From: Malania oleifera
Taxonomy: Eukaryota; Streptophyta; Magnoliopsida; Santalales; Ximeniaceae
Assembly: GCF_029873635.1 (NCBI RefSeq)
Contig: NC_080428.1
Coordinates: 70,100,966 to 70,164,965, forward strand
Direction: 5' to 3'
DNA length: 64,000 nucleotides
Within the stretch, counting starts at the first letter, position 1; every line of letters begins with the position of its first letter. The translations under genes were made by a program, and so were the position numbers. The notes under the pieces are model-generated. The model saw only the letters and a list, made by a program, of their open reading frames with translations, was not told the origin of the DNA and made no database searches. Positions 47,287-59,187 of the stretch are shown one piece after another.

Positions 47287-48488
47287 CCTGTGTCAGTAGA
47301 GGATTTTAGCAGGAATTGGATAAGGGAAATATGCTATGCTAGGCAATTCTATTATGATTCAGTACAAATCATATGTTTTTAACAAATTATTATTCAGACC
47401 ATATATACATTTTTTAGAGCTTGATAATATTGTTATTTAGCTGTGTGGCATGAGTTTAATATTAGATAAACATAGGGTTTATATGATTTTCAGAATACCA
47501 TGATTTACAGTATACGTACAGAAACTTGTATTTTACAGTATTTTCAGAATATTATAATATACAAACCTCAGAACCATAGCATTCAGTTACTACAGTTAAT
47601 CAGATGTTTCAGTTATGCAGATATCTTAGATATTCTGTTATTACAATTTATTCAGATCAGTTTATATAATGTTATGGTTATTTCAGTTGTTATAAAATCA
47701 TGGTAAAAGCAGTATTTTAGAAATATCAGTTACCTATATAGTATCAGACCCTAATGAACCATATTCAACCAGCACAGCACGGTACCGTAGCTATATATAT
47801 TTAGTTTAGAGCGTAACCACATTACTCAGATAATATGTGGTATTCAGAAGTCGATTGTACCTATGTTGTGGACAGGCTCCCCATCAGATATGGGTTGAGG
47901 GGGACAATCTACCTATCAGAGTTCAGTTGACTTACCCTGATCGGCCAGCCAGGTTAGGTCTCGCCTACGGGCCGCACAACCCTATCATAAGGGGTTAAAT
48001 CATGACTTGCAGCTATCCATCCAGGGAAAATTTTCAGTTATTATATATATGTATGATTAGATTTACAGAAAATAGACATATCTATGTATACTAGAAATAT
48101 TATAACAGTATATTCAAACAATCTAGTTTATGTTATGTAACATAGGTATGATTTATATTGCAGCAGGTATACAGATTTTCTCAATTTCGTTATCTATGGT
48201 ATTTTCTAAGTCAGGTTTTACAAGCATGTAGCTCATTTTCCACATACTAGTAATAACATATTTCGTCTTACTGAGCATCGTGTCATTCCAGTGAATTAAT
48301 ATTTTTCAAGTGATCTAATTAGGCGAGCAGATCAGGCTCACAGATAGAGGGGGTTACGGTGCTGCCCTGTTAGTAGGGAGAATATTTTTGGAAAATGGAG
48401 TACTTTTGTGTAGCCCTAGTTCAGTTGTATATGTGAATTTTGGGAATACTCTAGCACTCTGATATTGTATATATTTATGGTAGTAGAT
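47287..48488 (+). mobile_element. LTR E, right part
   Basis: Continues E with the blocks GGTACCGTAGCTATAT, GGTTAGGTCTCGCCTACGGGCCGCACAACC and TTAGGCGAGCAGATC. It stops at 48488, roughly 100 bp before the expected LTR end, where G starts. Confidence 0.7.
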
Positions 48489-49629
48489 GTGACGCCCCGA
48501 TTTTTGTACAATTTTTTTTCATAAACAATAATAAATAAATAATTTATCACACGTCATCCATAACATTCACAAATCGGTCACGTCAACAATCCTACTATCA
48601 TTCGCACGACCCGTCCCGTATTGGGTATCGGGTAAAAAGTCATTTTATTTATAAAACCTAATAGCAGAAGACAGTGTATTTATATCATTCAGAATACAAT
48701 ACCCAGAGTATCTACATACACACATATACATCATTATCACAAACTCAAAAAAAAACTACTCAACACTAGGGGAATTACACCTCCCCTTGTCCAGAAACTC
48801 ACCCTGTGTATCAGGGTCTCAGCTCCCAATGGTCACGGAGCTCTATCACCTGGTCTATCCCTGTTCCTTGAAAAATTTAGATAATTTGAGTGAGACACAT
48901 CTCAGTAAGAAGGAATAAATTATTTATAGTGTGTAGTCATATGAGTTCAGTTATAATACACATTACTTTTCAAACCATCGTTTCATCTGAGAAAATACAC
49001 TGATATACACAATCTCATAATCATATAGATATACAACACAAGCTTTTATAAGTTTTAAAACCATTTCTTAAATTCAATAATTTCAACACATAATTATCCA
49101 CGAAGTTCCTAAGAATAGGGAAGATTACCTGCCCATACAGGTAGCTTCCCTCTGCCCTAACACGTTATGTAGTCAAGTATAACCACATCTGATACCTATC
49201 AGGGCACTCACCTTACTCAATAAGCCCTCAGGCGGAGAGTTTCACTTCGTCTCAATTATTTATGTCATTAACTCACACAATTCATTTCTCATATTTAACA
49301 TTCTTTATTTCTCAATTTCCATTCTTTCTTTCATTTCTCATTTTAGCAAATTTTATCATTCTCTCACTTTCCGTTTCCAATTTTACTTTCCAGCTTATGA
49401 GTATCCTTGGCATCAAATACCAACATCGCGTCTGTAACTCATTGACACCCTAAGGATCTTTCTATCCACGTCATGTGTAACGCCCCAACTTGGGTCTGTC
49501 AGGGAGCACTGCGTCTCTCCTTCTCCACCTAGACCAGACAACAAGGGCGAGCCTTATCAGACTAATGACTGGCCCCACAAACCAACACGTGTCATTTTCA
49601 GTGTGTTTTGTCCTCACTCACACACTTCC

Positions 49630-49720
49630 TAAGAAAACTTCCGAGGTCACCCATCCCAAGATTGCTTCAAGCCAAGCACGCTTAACTATGAAGTTCTTAT
49701 GAGAAAGCTTTCGAAAAGAA
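49630..49720 (-). ncRNA. 5S rRNA-like segment, Cassandra LTR 1
   Basis: On the minus strand, AGTTAAGCGTGCTTGG (49672-49687) is identical to the plant 5S box A region. GGATGGGTGACC (49645-49656) equals box C. The start and end of 5S rRNA are degraded. It may still recruit RNA polymerase III but is not a ribosomal gene. Confidence 0.75.
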
Positions 49721-50057
49721 ATGTGCACCTTGTTGATATAGGTAGTAACATCTAATCTTTTTTAAATCTTTCATCTATGGGGTATCACATTTTCCCCCAC
49801 TTATAGAACGCAACGTCCTCGTTACGAACCCATATTTCCAAACCCAGGCGATGTGAATCTCATCACACTTTCGGCTGGGTGTTGGCTCTGATACCATTTG
49901 TAACACCCCAACTTGGGTCTGCTAGGGAGCACTACATCTTTCCTCCTCCACTTGGACCAGACAACATAGGGCGGGCCTTATTAGACTAATGACTGGTCTC
50001 ACAAACCAACATGTGTCCTTTTCAGTGTGTTTTGTCCTCACTCACACATTTCCTGAG

Positions 50058-50165
50058 AAAACTTCTCAGGTGGTCACCCATCCCAAGATTGCTCCAAGCC
50101 AAGCATGCTTAACTATGGAGTTCTTATGGGAAAACTCTCAAAAAAAAAGGTGCACCTTGTTGATA
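50058..50165 (-). ncRNA. 5S rRNA-like segment, Cassandra LTR 2
   Basis: Box A region at 50099-50114 has one change (AGTTAAGCATGCTTGG). Box C (50072-50083) is intact, and TGCACC near 50150 recalls the 5S sequence upstream of box A. Confidence 0.72.
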
Positions 50166-51583
50166 TGGGTAGTAACATCTAATCTTTTTAAGTCTTTCAT
50201 CTATGGGGTATCACACCATGCTTCCCCCCATGGTCAAGGTTGTACGGTCAGAATGATGGATCTAACTGCGGTTGGCCGACCCGGTTAGATCAAATATCAT
50301 ATCACATATCGCGTCTGTAGTACGACTGGCCGGCCTATAACCCTGATCCGGACTCAGGGGGCCCAACAACCCTACAAAATGGCTCAGTCGACTGTCACGC
50401 CACACGCTTCAAGAGTCCGTGTGGTTGCATTAACACCACTAGCAACGGTACTGTACTCAATATCATAACCATCCATGAGGGTTCACTACCATATACCCGC
50501 ATTCATTATGCGGTATTGACATTTCATCAATCATATTCTACTATATCATATTTCAGTTCAATATAAATATTCCTATCGTTTTTTGTACACATTTCATCAT
50601 CTCGTAATAACATATATCATATTTCACGTATTTTTCACTTTTTCTCAAAAATACTCATATCAATAATTTGTACAAACTCATTTCTCGTGCAAATAATTTT
50701 CACTCACAAATAAATACCATATTTCATTATTTTTCAATATCAGAAATTCACAAAATCTCATCTTTGAGGCAAAACATTTCTACTCACATATAAATATCAT
50801 ATTTCATTATTTTTCACTAATCACATCAATAATTCTCATTTCAATATTTTCTCAGAAATTACTCATCGTTATATTTCACACTCCAAAATATCACAATTTA
50901 AAATTACTCAAATGTTATACAATTTATTTGATATTTATATTATAATAATTTTCAGACAAAATACTATAAGCACATTTTCACATATTAATTTAAACAGTAA
51001 TTCTAAAAATATTGTTATAATTTATTCCCCTTACCTGACTCACTAAGAGACTTGTTAACACCCAAATTCTACACCCTTGGGTCCCGAAATTCAACACCTG
51101 TAATTTATATTTTTCACAGATTAATTAACATATTTCCCCAAAATAATACTCATCTAACCTTCCCTAGGCTCCATATACTTCAAATTATCATTTAAACTAT
51201 TATTTAACACCCCCACTTAATTTTCTGAATTTTGCTTGCGAGTTCCAAAATTACACTCACGACACTCACCTGGACCCTAAATTTCATAAATCCTACTTCA
51301 ACTCCAAATGCTCAATATTTTAGCATTTCTAAATTAATCCTAATTAATTAAAAATAAGCTCCTTAATAACCCCCGTACCCCAAATTTGGAGTTTTACCCA
51401 CGATGACCCCACGAGAATTCCGTCTCGTTAGACTTGTAGAGAATCATCCCTAAATTCTTGTGGTGGTGTCCGTTCGTTGATTGGATTTATAATTTACAAG
51501 AAATTAAGGAAAAATGGGAAGTTGGCTTACCCCAGGATATACACCTACATCGCTTCTACCACCGATCCACTCAAGTAGAACCT

Positions 51584-51796
51584 TGGTTATTTGTATTATG
51601 GATGGTTTGTAAATATTGACTTTTGTTGTTAGATTTGTTTATATGAGATAGACTGTTTACCCAATACCCATTTCAGGTCGAATTATGTTAGAATGGTATC
51701 AGAGTTTTTGACATGACAGATATTTGATTAATATTTATTATTTATTGGGGACGAAAATGAAAAAAAAAAAAAAGGTATGAAGATCGGGGGCGTCAC
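51584..51796 (+). mobile_element. Inverted fragment of a family G LTR end
   Basis: Plus-oriented and homologous to the complement of 48489-48660. It shares TTTACCC-ATACCC, TTGAC-TGAC-GAT and the terminal CGGGGGCGTCACA. Together with 48489-51583 it forms an inverted arrangement with the two LTR ends facing outward. Confidence 0.6.
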
Positions 51797-53809
51797 AACC
51801 CGTACCCTTTTTCACGACAAAAACAACTACTAACTCACTTTGCTACTCACAAGTGTTCTATTAGATCTACGTTTCAAATGACCAAATCATATAAGTCACA
51901 TCTTCCTTATCTTGATTTCAATCAGGTGATTTGCTTAAATTATTACGTATATGCTCATTTATTATTTTATCTCATTTCTTACTGTACAGCGGCATTAATA
52001 ATAAATCAAATTCATTACGATTCTCATATGTTCTGAATGCTATAATAAAGTTATGATTTCGATTCTCTTTCAATCTAAGCATAAAATTTAAAAAAATTAA
52101 ACTAAACATAAAATTTAAAAAATCAAACAATCAATTTGAATTTTAATGTGAATTTGAATTATGAATCAAATACTATTTTTATTTAATCCTATTCAATTTA
52201 ATTGAGTCTTGGCGCAAACAGCACTCCAACTCTTAGAAGTCTTGAACTTTGATCATGATAATCTAATTTGTGGGAGGGCTCACCACCGATTTTATCATTC
52301 TTTCTTTTCATTATCTTGACTTTGAAGCTGTCAAATAACCAAAACCAAAATGGCAATAATAAAATTAAAGACTTGAAGCCGTGCTCAGGAACATAAAATC
52401 CAACTCTTCAATTTAATTTTACATAAATTTTAATCTAATTTTATATTAAATTTATCCAAAATTTCAAATTTATGCTTTCAAACATTTTTATAAATAAATT
52501 AATATTTTACACTGTTCTACGTCAAATATTAATTCTGAAGAAATTTTAGCTTTGAAGTTATATTGATTTAGATAATTTATAATGTAAAATTATATTAAAA
52601 TTTATTTAAATCAATTTAAATCAGGCTCAAACGCAGCCGCGAGTGCCGCGTGACGTGGGCCTACTAAGGTCTTATCTCCTCAGCTGATGCGAATTGTATA
52701 ATATGGTAATTTCACACAGACGTTACGAATATATATATATATGGTGCCTTATCATGATGATCTCACGTCGCTCATAATTTTCTTAAAGAAAAATTTATCT
52801 TTTTCTTACGTCAGCCCGTGATCACCGCGGGCCTTATGAAATATCTACGGATAAAGATAAGAGTGAACGACAGTGCCGCACACGTCGCGTGCAAGTGGTG
52901 GAGCACCTGTAAGAGTATATCCTGAATAGTCAAACCCTAGCCCTCTCTGGTCCTCCACCAAACAAGCAGATATTTTTCTGAAATTATATTAATCTTTCTT
53001 GATTGAAAAATATATTTCATTAGCGGTCATTTTGTATCAAGAATTTTGATTGAAACAAAATAATTAAAAAAAAATTATTTTTCATTATATTTTTTTTCTA
53101 TAAAATTTAAGAAAAATTAAATATTAAAGATATGTAAAATTAAAATTTTTTTAATTAATTTAATATATTTTTTATTTTTTTCAGACTTATGATATTTTAT
53201 TAATGAATTGTAATAGGTTGCTTAAAGATACTTGAAATTTTATAGTAGTCCTTATTTAAGAATCTCGTTAAAGCTGAAATTTAATTTTTAAAAATCAAAC
53301 TATTACAATATAAAATTTTCACAAATGAACTGTAATTTAGTAAAATTTTATGCGTTTATAGTGTAACTTATTCAAATAAAATTACAAATTATATAAATGG
53401 AATATTTAATTAAAAAGTATCGGATCAATATAATACGATGTTTTAAAATTTATTTTTATGTAAATATGGTTGATAATGACAAGAAATTATATTATTGATG
53501 TGACTTTTTGTAATTATTACTGTTTTTTTTTTGTATATATCTGCTCTTGTTTGAGAGCATGATATTTGAACCTTAAATTTGAGTTTTTATGCATATAAAA
53601 TTTTATTAAGTTTTTTAAAACTTACACAAATTCAAATTAAAATTTTGAAATTTATATTTTCAAATGCATTATCTAAATAATTTTAAGAAATTATAAAATC
53701 TCATATTGCTTGAATTTATTCTTTTTTCATAGTTCTTATCTAATAAATAGAATTTTCCAAATGTTGTCACACGAGAATAGGACTAGTGGTCCATTTAAAA
53801 AAATTGAGG

Positions 53810-53847
<38 letters not shown>

Positions 53848-54760
53848 GGATTTTATTTTATTTTTTTTGTTTGGTTACGAAAAAATGTGAAAGAAAATAA
53901 TATATATTAAATGAAATCAATAATACAATTTTTATTTTATATTTTATTAATTTTTTTAAAAAATTATTTATATTTTATTATATTTTTATTCTTAATAATA
54001 TTTTATATATAAGAAAAACACGATGATTGGAAAATTAATTAATGTTATCTTATCCTTTTGTTTTGAAATATTCCGTTTGATTTCTTTTGAAGGAGATAAC
54101 AACTTTGATTTTTATGTTTTAGATGAGGACCACACAAATTTTGTGTACGTATTTTTATTATCAATTACTTAAGGACGAGATGGAGGAGATATTTTTCAAT
54201 TAATATTTTTCTCCTATTATTTTTTAAATTTGTTTAGTCTTATGAGTTATTAATTATTTAAAAGATTTATAAATTATGAATGCATAATTGAGTAATTCTT
54301 TGTTACGAAGTAATTCTTTTGTTTTCTTTTGAATGGGATAGACTTTGATTCTTATGTGGAGGAGGATTATATAACTTTCAACCAAAATTTTTCCTCCTCA
54401 TTATTTCTAAAATTTTTTAAGTCTTACAAGTTATTATTTATTTAAAGATTTATAAATCATGAATGGATAGGTATTTAATAAAATAATTTTCAATTTAAAA
54501 TTTTAAACTATGTTTATAAGTCCCTTATTTGCATAATTTATTTTCTTTTTAAACTAAAGAGGAAATCTGTCTTAAAATATGCACAAAATCATGAAAATAG
54601 TATCATAAAATTTGTTTGGTATCATTTATGTTTTCATTTTTTTTTTTGTTTTCATTTATGTAAGAAATTTACAACCACGACCATTTTTTTTTATTCTTGT
54701 TTTTCAATTTTCAACCATTTTCAAAAAATTTAAAACTAAATTTTATGATTTTTAGTTTTT
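51797..54760. other. AT-rich intergenic DNA with a GC-richer patch
   Basis: Mostly AT-rich. The patch 52620-52970 is GC-richer. It carries TGACGTGG, CACGTCGC and ACGT-type motifs and an AAACCCTAGCCCTCTCT stretch that looks like a plant 5' UTR, but no open frame follows. (TA)n lies at 53815-53844. No gene is supported. Confidence 0.5.
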
Positions 54761-54765
54761 TTGAT

Positions 54766-55155
54766 AGAGTTCTCGAGATGAGAATGCTTAGATGGATGAA
54801 AGTGGTATAACACTGAAAGATAAATTAAGAAATTAACATATTCGCGCAAAGTTAGATGCAACTCTCATAGAAGATATGATAAAGGATTGACAACTTAGAT
54901 TAGATAATATGGACAATTGCAAGGTATGTCACATAGTGCGCTAGTGAGGATGTGTGAGTTAATTACTGTGGGGATAGTAGAAGAAGTAGAGGTAGACCTA
55001 CAATAATTTAAAAGGAGATAGTGAGTAAGAATTTAATATCTATAAATGTGTCAAAAGAAATTGTCAATGATTGTATGAATTGGCGGAAAAAGATTCATAT
55101 GTTGGTCCCACCTAGTGGGACTTAAGGCTTGGTGTTGTTGTTGTTGTTATTGTTG
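54766..55155 (+). pseudogene. 5'-truncated RTE-type LINE, 3' end
   Basis: The frame reads EMRMLRWM at 54775, then a stop. Later pieces match the usual tail of plant RTE-like LINE ORFs (a GRGR-like stretch near 54980 and NWRKKIH at about 55078). It ends in CCCACCTAGTGGGACTTAAGGC and a (TTG)n tail, typical of RTE elements. Several stops make it dead. The clade is assigned from remembered family features. Confidence 0.75.
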
Positions 55156-55682
55156 ACAACCTATTATCAAAATACCTTATTAAGCAAAATTAGCTTTTAT
55201 TAATTAAATTATTCATTTTATACATAATTCTTAACTAAAACTAAATAAAGTAATTATTTGAATTTAGAATATAATAAAAAAATATCCACAAATTTTCTAA
55301 AAAATTGAAAAAATTCATACTTTTCAATTTTCACATTCAATAACATTGTTTTTCGCACAAAAAAATAAATTTTGAAATACAATCATTAATTAAAATAATA
55401 ATGCAAATTTTCAAATTTGCATTTTTTATATTTATTATTTAATCATATTTTTAATTGTTGCTTGGTAGAATGACAACTATGGGTATTTGCTCAATCAAGT
55501 TTTAATTTGCATTAATTTTATAAATATCAACCAAATAGTTTGTTGGTTTTGATTTGTAATTTTAGTTTTCGTTTTTTCTTCATAATTTTTTATAGCAATA
55601 CTAAATGGCCTTATAAGTTTCCTATACTAATAAATTCAAAATTAATGAGACAGACACTACTGGCTCTCTAAAAAGGTATTGC

Positions 55683-55717
<35 letters not shown>

Positions 55718-57659
55718 GAAATGACGAACTTGCTCTCTTTTTCTTTTTTTGCCCATATGAAAATAAAAGGGTAATATTATCATTTAATACATTAAAAATA
55801 AACACGGAATACCAAGGATATATTTTAAAATAGAAAGGTTTTAAGGGTGAGTAATTAATTAAAATGATTAATTCAATTAAAATTTTAAATTAATAAAAGG
55901 GTTTGATTAAATCTTTTTTTCGATAAAATCGACTTTAAGTTGGATGATGTTTGATTCATCAAATGAAATGAGATGAAATAAATTAAATGAAATAAATGCC
56001 AAAACAAAGCGAAAAAATGAGTTTCATTCCATTTTATTTCATTTAATTTCCTAATGCCTAATGTATAATTTAGCCTATTAATCCATCAAATTCTTTTTTG
56101 ATTAGTTTGGTTAACTAAAGCATCATAAATTTTATGCCTTTTTCTAATTTCTAACATCTTCATCAAATTGTTGTATATAACTATTAATATTTATATGTAT
56201 AAATAGATGGCTGACACTTAAAATTTTCAATAAAAGAACTAATAATAGAAATTAAGAAATAAGGGATTATTTAACTGTGGAAATTATTTTTTATTTTTTT
56301 TATTTTTTTAAATAATTTTAAAAAATTAACTTATTTAAATTTAATAATTTCTATTTATTATTTTTAGATTTGAATACTTGTAAATCACATTTTTTTTCTA
56401 ATTTTCTGAAAATTTTATAATAAATTAAAAACCTAAAAATAATAATAAATATTTCATAACCTTTATATAAATTTATAAAATAGGAAGATATTTTTATAAT
56501 TATTTAAAAGTTAAAGAATAAAACAAAACTATTTTCCACAAATGATTAGTGTAAATTCTTACTATTTTTATTTCGTATAAATTACAAAATCAAAAAATAA
56601 GTTAAATTTTTTTGTACTTCTTTAAAAGTTAAAAAAGTCAAAGACATTAACTTTTCCTGAGATTTAGCAAAAAGACAAAAAACTTCCTTGAAATTTTAAA
56701 ATTCTCAGGAAACTCCCTTCAATTTTTTTTTTTTAAAAAAAAAATCATAAGATTCGTTAAAAAGACACAAAATTTTCCTAATACTTGGAAAAAGACTTTT
56801 TTTTAAGAGTATAAGTGTTCCTAAATTGAATGTGAAAATGGAGGTTTGCAAGATTTTTGAAATCTTTGTGGAATTTTTTAAACTTTAGGGAGGTCCTTAT
56901 CTTTTTTGTCAAATCTCAAAAAAGATTATTGTCCATTTGGTTTTTTTTTTTTAAAACAAAAAATTAGTTATCTAACTTTTAGGTTTTTTTTTTTTTTAAA
57001 TTATAGCTTATTTTTAAAGTTTAATGATTCATGCTAAAAAAGTAGGAAAAATTTTTGTTTAAATATGCAAAATAATTTTTTATTTTTTTTCTAATTTTTA
57101 AAATAATCACAAAATTATCTTGTTTTAAAATTTCTTAAATTTTATATAAGATAATATTTGAAATCATGAATTTTGTGACTTGAATTTGGAATGTTGTGGA
57201 TTTAAAAAAATATTTATATGTAACCCGAGCAAATTAAAGTTCAAGATCTGAATGTCATTCTTTCATGTGCAACGTAAAAATTAAAAATCTTTAAAAAATG
57301 GGAAGATATTTTGCAACTTTTTTATATAAATTTGAAAAAAAAATTAAAATTTTAAAATAAAAAATAAAACTATTTTTTACTAGCAAAAAGTGCTAAACTA
57401 TTTGTTATTATTCACACAAAAAATTAGCTAATTTTTTTTGTAATTTGTTAGAAACCTAAAATAAAAGTGAAAATTATTTTTTAAAATTAAATGGGCTCTC
57501 AGTGTTTCCGACCAAAAATAAAAATTAATTTTTTTTTTTTTTACGAATAAGGAGACCCAAATTTTTTTTTTTCACTATATCAAAGCTAAATAATTAATTA
57601 ATTAATTAAAAGTCTAAAAATGAAGTGATAAAAAGCACAAACCCGCGAAAAGCACACTT
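55156..57659. other. AT-rich region upstream of the HIR gene
   Basis: Runs of A and T and (ATT)n at about 55685-55710. No open frames, RNA genes or repeat boundaries were recognised. The last few hundred bases presumably include the HIR promoter. Confidence 0.6.
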
Positions 57660-57700
57660 TGGCGAGTTTATATATTATTGGGTACTAAAGCCCCTCTTCT
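57660..57700 (+). promoter_or_regulatory. Putative core promoter of the HIR gene
   Basis: TTATATATTA at 57668-57677 is a plausible TATA box in a region that turns less AT-rich. A pyrimidine-rich leader follows (CCCCTCTTCTCGCTCTGAC). The start site is inferred to be near 57700. Confidence 0.5.
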
Positions 57701-57920
57701 CGCTCTGACATAATTATCTTTCTCCGCCTTTCAGTGTTTCACGATTGTACTTCGTTATTGCTCCGTGTCACCGTGAACGTGATTCTGAAAGTCGAGTTTT
57801 GATTGTAGATATTGTGTGTAGTTTCTCGCGGCCAGTCTATCTTGAATCCCTTCTCATCTCCTGCTTTCTCAATCTTCTGTTTTCTCTTTTGGAAGTTCGA
57901 TCCTTACCTGGTTTCGAGAG
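57700..57920 (+). other. Putative 5'-UTR exon of the HIR gene
   Basis: Pyrimidine-rich, ending in CGAGAG|GTAATT, a good donor at 57921. The acceptor before the coding exon is uncertain: TTTTTTTAG at 59062, TTTTAG near 59119 and GATAG at 59178 are all possible. A 5'-UTR intron of about 1.1-1.3 kb is inferred. The small open frames at 57812-58052 and 58319-58603 are not supported as genes. Confidence 0.5.
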
Positions 57921-59187
57921 GTAATTGCACATTTTCGACATTAATTTCGTCAGTTCTGATAAACATTTTTCATTCCATTCTTTCACTTTTTTCTTCCGCG
58001 CTTTTTTTTTTTGTTGTGTTTTGAAGATTGCCGGATGCATTGGTTTGTTCATAATCTGAAGAATAAAAAGGATTGTAGCAGTTTCTATGCTTGTTCGTCA
58101 CTTTTTTTTTCATTGTTTTAGTAATTTCTAGAAAATTTGAGGCAGTTTCTACGCTGGTTTTTTCCAATTTTAAATTATTTTTAAGAATTGGAAGTTGGAT
58201 ATTGAATTTTGTAATTTATTAATTGCGGTGGAATGTGAGGAAATTTTTAGGTTTTAAAAAATACATTTTTTAGAGTTGACTAATTGGGCATTGATATTGA
58301 GTTTTCTCTTGTTTATTTGTGATGACGGATGTATCTTTATCTTCTCAATCTGTAATTTTAAGGAGTTGGTGGTGCATAGTGTTTGACTATCTTATTTGGT
58401 TGTTGTCATGTGAATTACAGATCCAAGGTAGTTTAGAGAATCTGAGGAACTACTTTTTTTCCCTCCTCTTCTTCTCCTTGGAGGTATATTTCATCCTTGG
58501 CAATCCTCGGGCTCTGGTTGCTCCTCACCTCAGACTTTTTTCTACTATCATCTTCAATTATTCAGCTGATATCTCATGGGAGCTTGTTTATAGAATTCAA
58601 TAAGCTTCTAATTTCCCTGCTTCTACAGTTCTATTAGCATGAACAATTTTGATTTTGATATCATTCTCATACGCCATTAGGGCTTGGTCGTTTAGTATGA
58701 GATGCTAATTCATTTCTGATTTTAAAATTGGATAATTGGGAAACCTATATAACCATGGAAGTTTGTAAACATTCTTTTCAGTGGTTTGCTGTAATCTAGA
58801 GATTCTGCAAATATCCCCCAAGCAGAGTGTGAGAAGGAGCTGAGACTGGGGGCATCTATATTGCGACTTTCTAATATGTTTTGGTGGTTCACTTTGGTTT
58901 TTATATACATATCTTAGTGCCTGAGGAGTGGGCCAGCTGCAAGGATTGAAGCTGGAATACAATTTACAATTTATAATTATCATGACAAAAATCTTAAATT
59001 ATCATCTTTATTTTAGTTTTGAAGGATTATATTGATTTTTTTTCTTGGGTGCATTTTTTTAGGTTTGTGGTAAGGCTCTCTGGTGGATCATATAGCTTGT
59101 TAAGTGTTCTGTTTTAGCAATTTCTGAATTGTTGAATCATAGATCTGGGATTGAACTTCAAATGTTTGTGCTTGATAGAATCTAACG

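Larger units (their letters stand above)
49476..50215 (-). mobile_element. Cassandra TRIM, complete (740 bp)
   Basis: Two LTRs of 314 bp (49476-49789) and 317 bp (49899-50215) flank a 109-bp core. On the minus strand each LTR starts TGTGATACCCC and ends GTTACA. The PBS (TGGTATCAGAGCC, 49884-49896) follows the upstream LTR. A purine tract (GTGGGGGAAAA) precedes the downstream LTR. Flanks are TCATG (49471-49475) and CCATG (50216-50220), a target duplication with one change. Each LTR contains 5S-rRNA-like sequence, the diagnostic trait of Cassandra as described in plants. It has no coding capacity. Confidence 0.92.
48489..51583 (-). mobile_element. LTR of family G, truncated, hosting Cassandra
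   Basis: The minus-strand LTR end TGTGACGCCCCG is at 48489. Block order parallels the F LTRs (dyad TGAGACACATCTCA at 48891-48904, then CCTTACTCAATAAGCC, CCCTTACCTGA, CTTACCCCAGG). After removing Cassandra it is about 2.35 kb. It breaks off near 51583, without a TG start, against an inverted G fragment. Confidence 0.7.

Noticed and set aside
49630..50165. 5S rRNA genes on the minus strand
   Set aside because: The matches sit inside LTRs of a complete element with PBS, PPT and TSD, and lack proper 5S ends. They are Cassandra promoter sequence, not ribosomal genes.
51694..51704. TGGTATCAGAG as a plus-strand primer binding site
   Set aside because: The surrounding sequence aligns to the interior of a family G LTR, so the match is by chance and no LTR end precedes it.
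57812..58603. Small genes before the HIR coding exons (57812-58024, 58319-58603)
   Set aside because: T-rich frames without homology, in the region best explained as 5' UTR and its intron.
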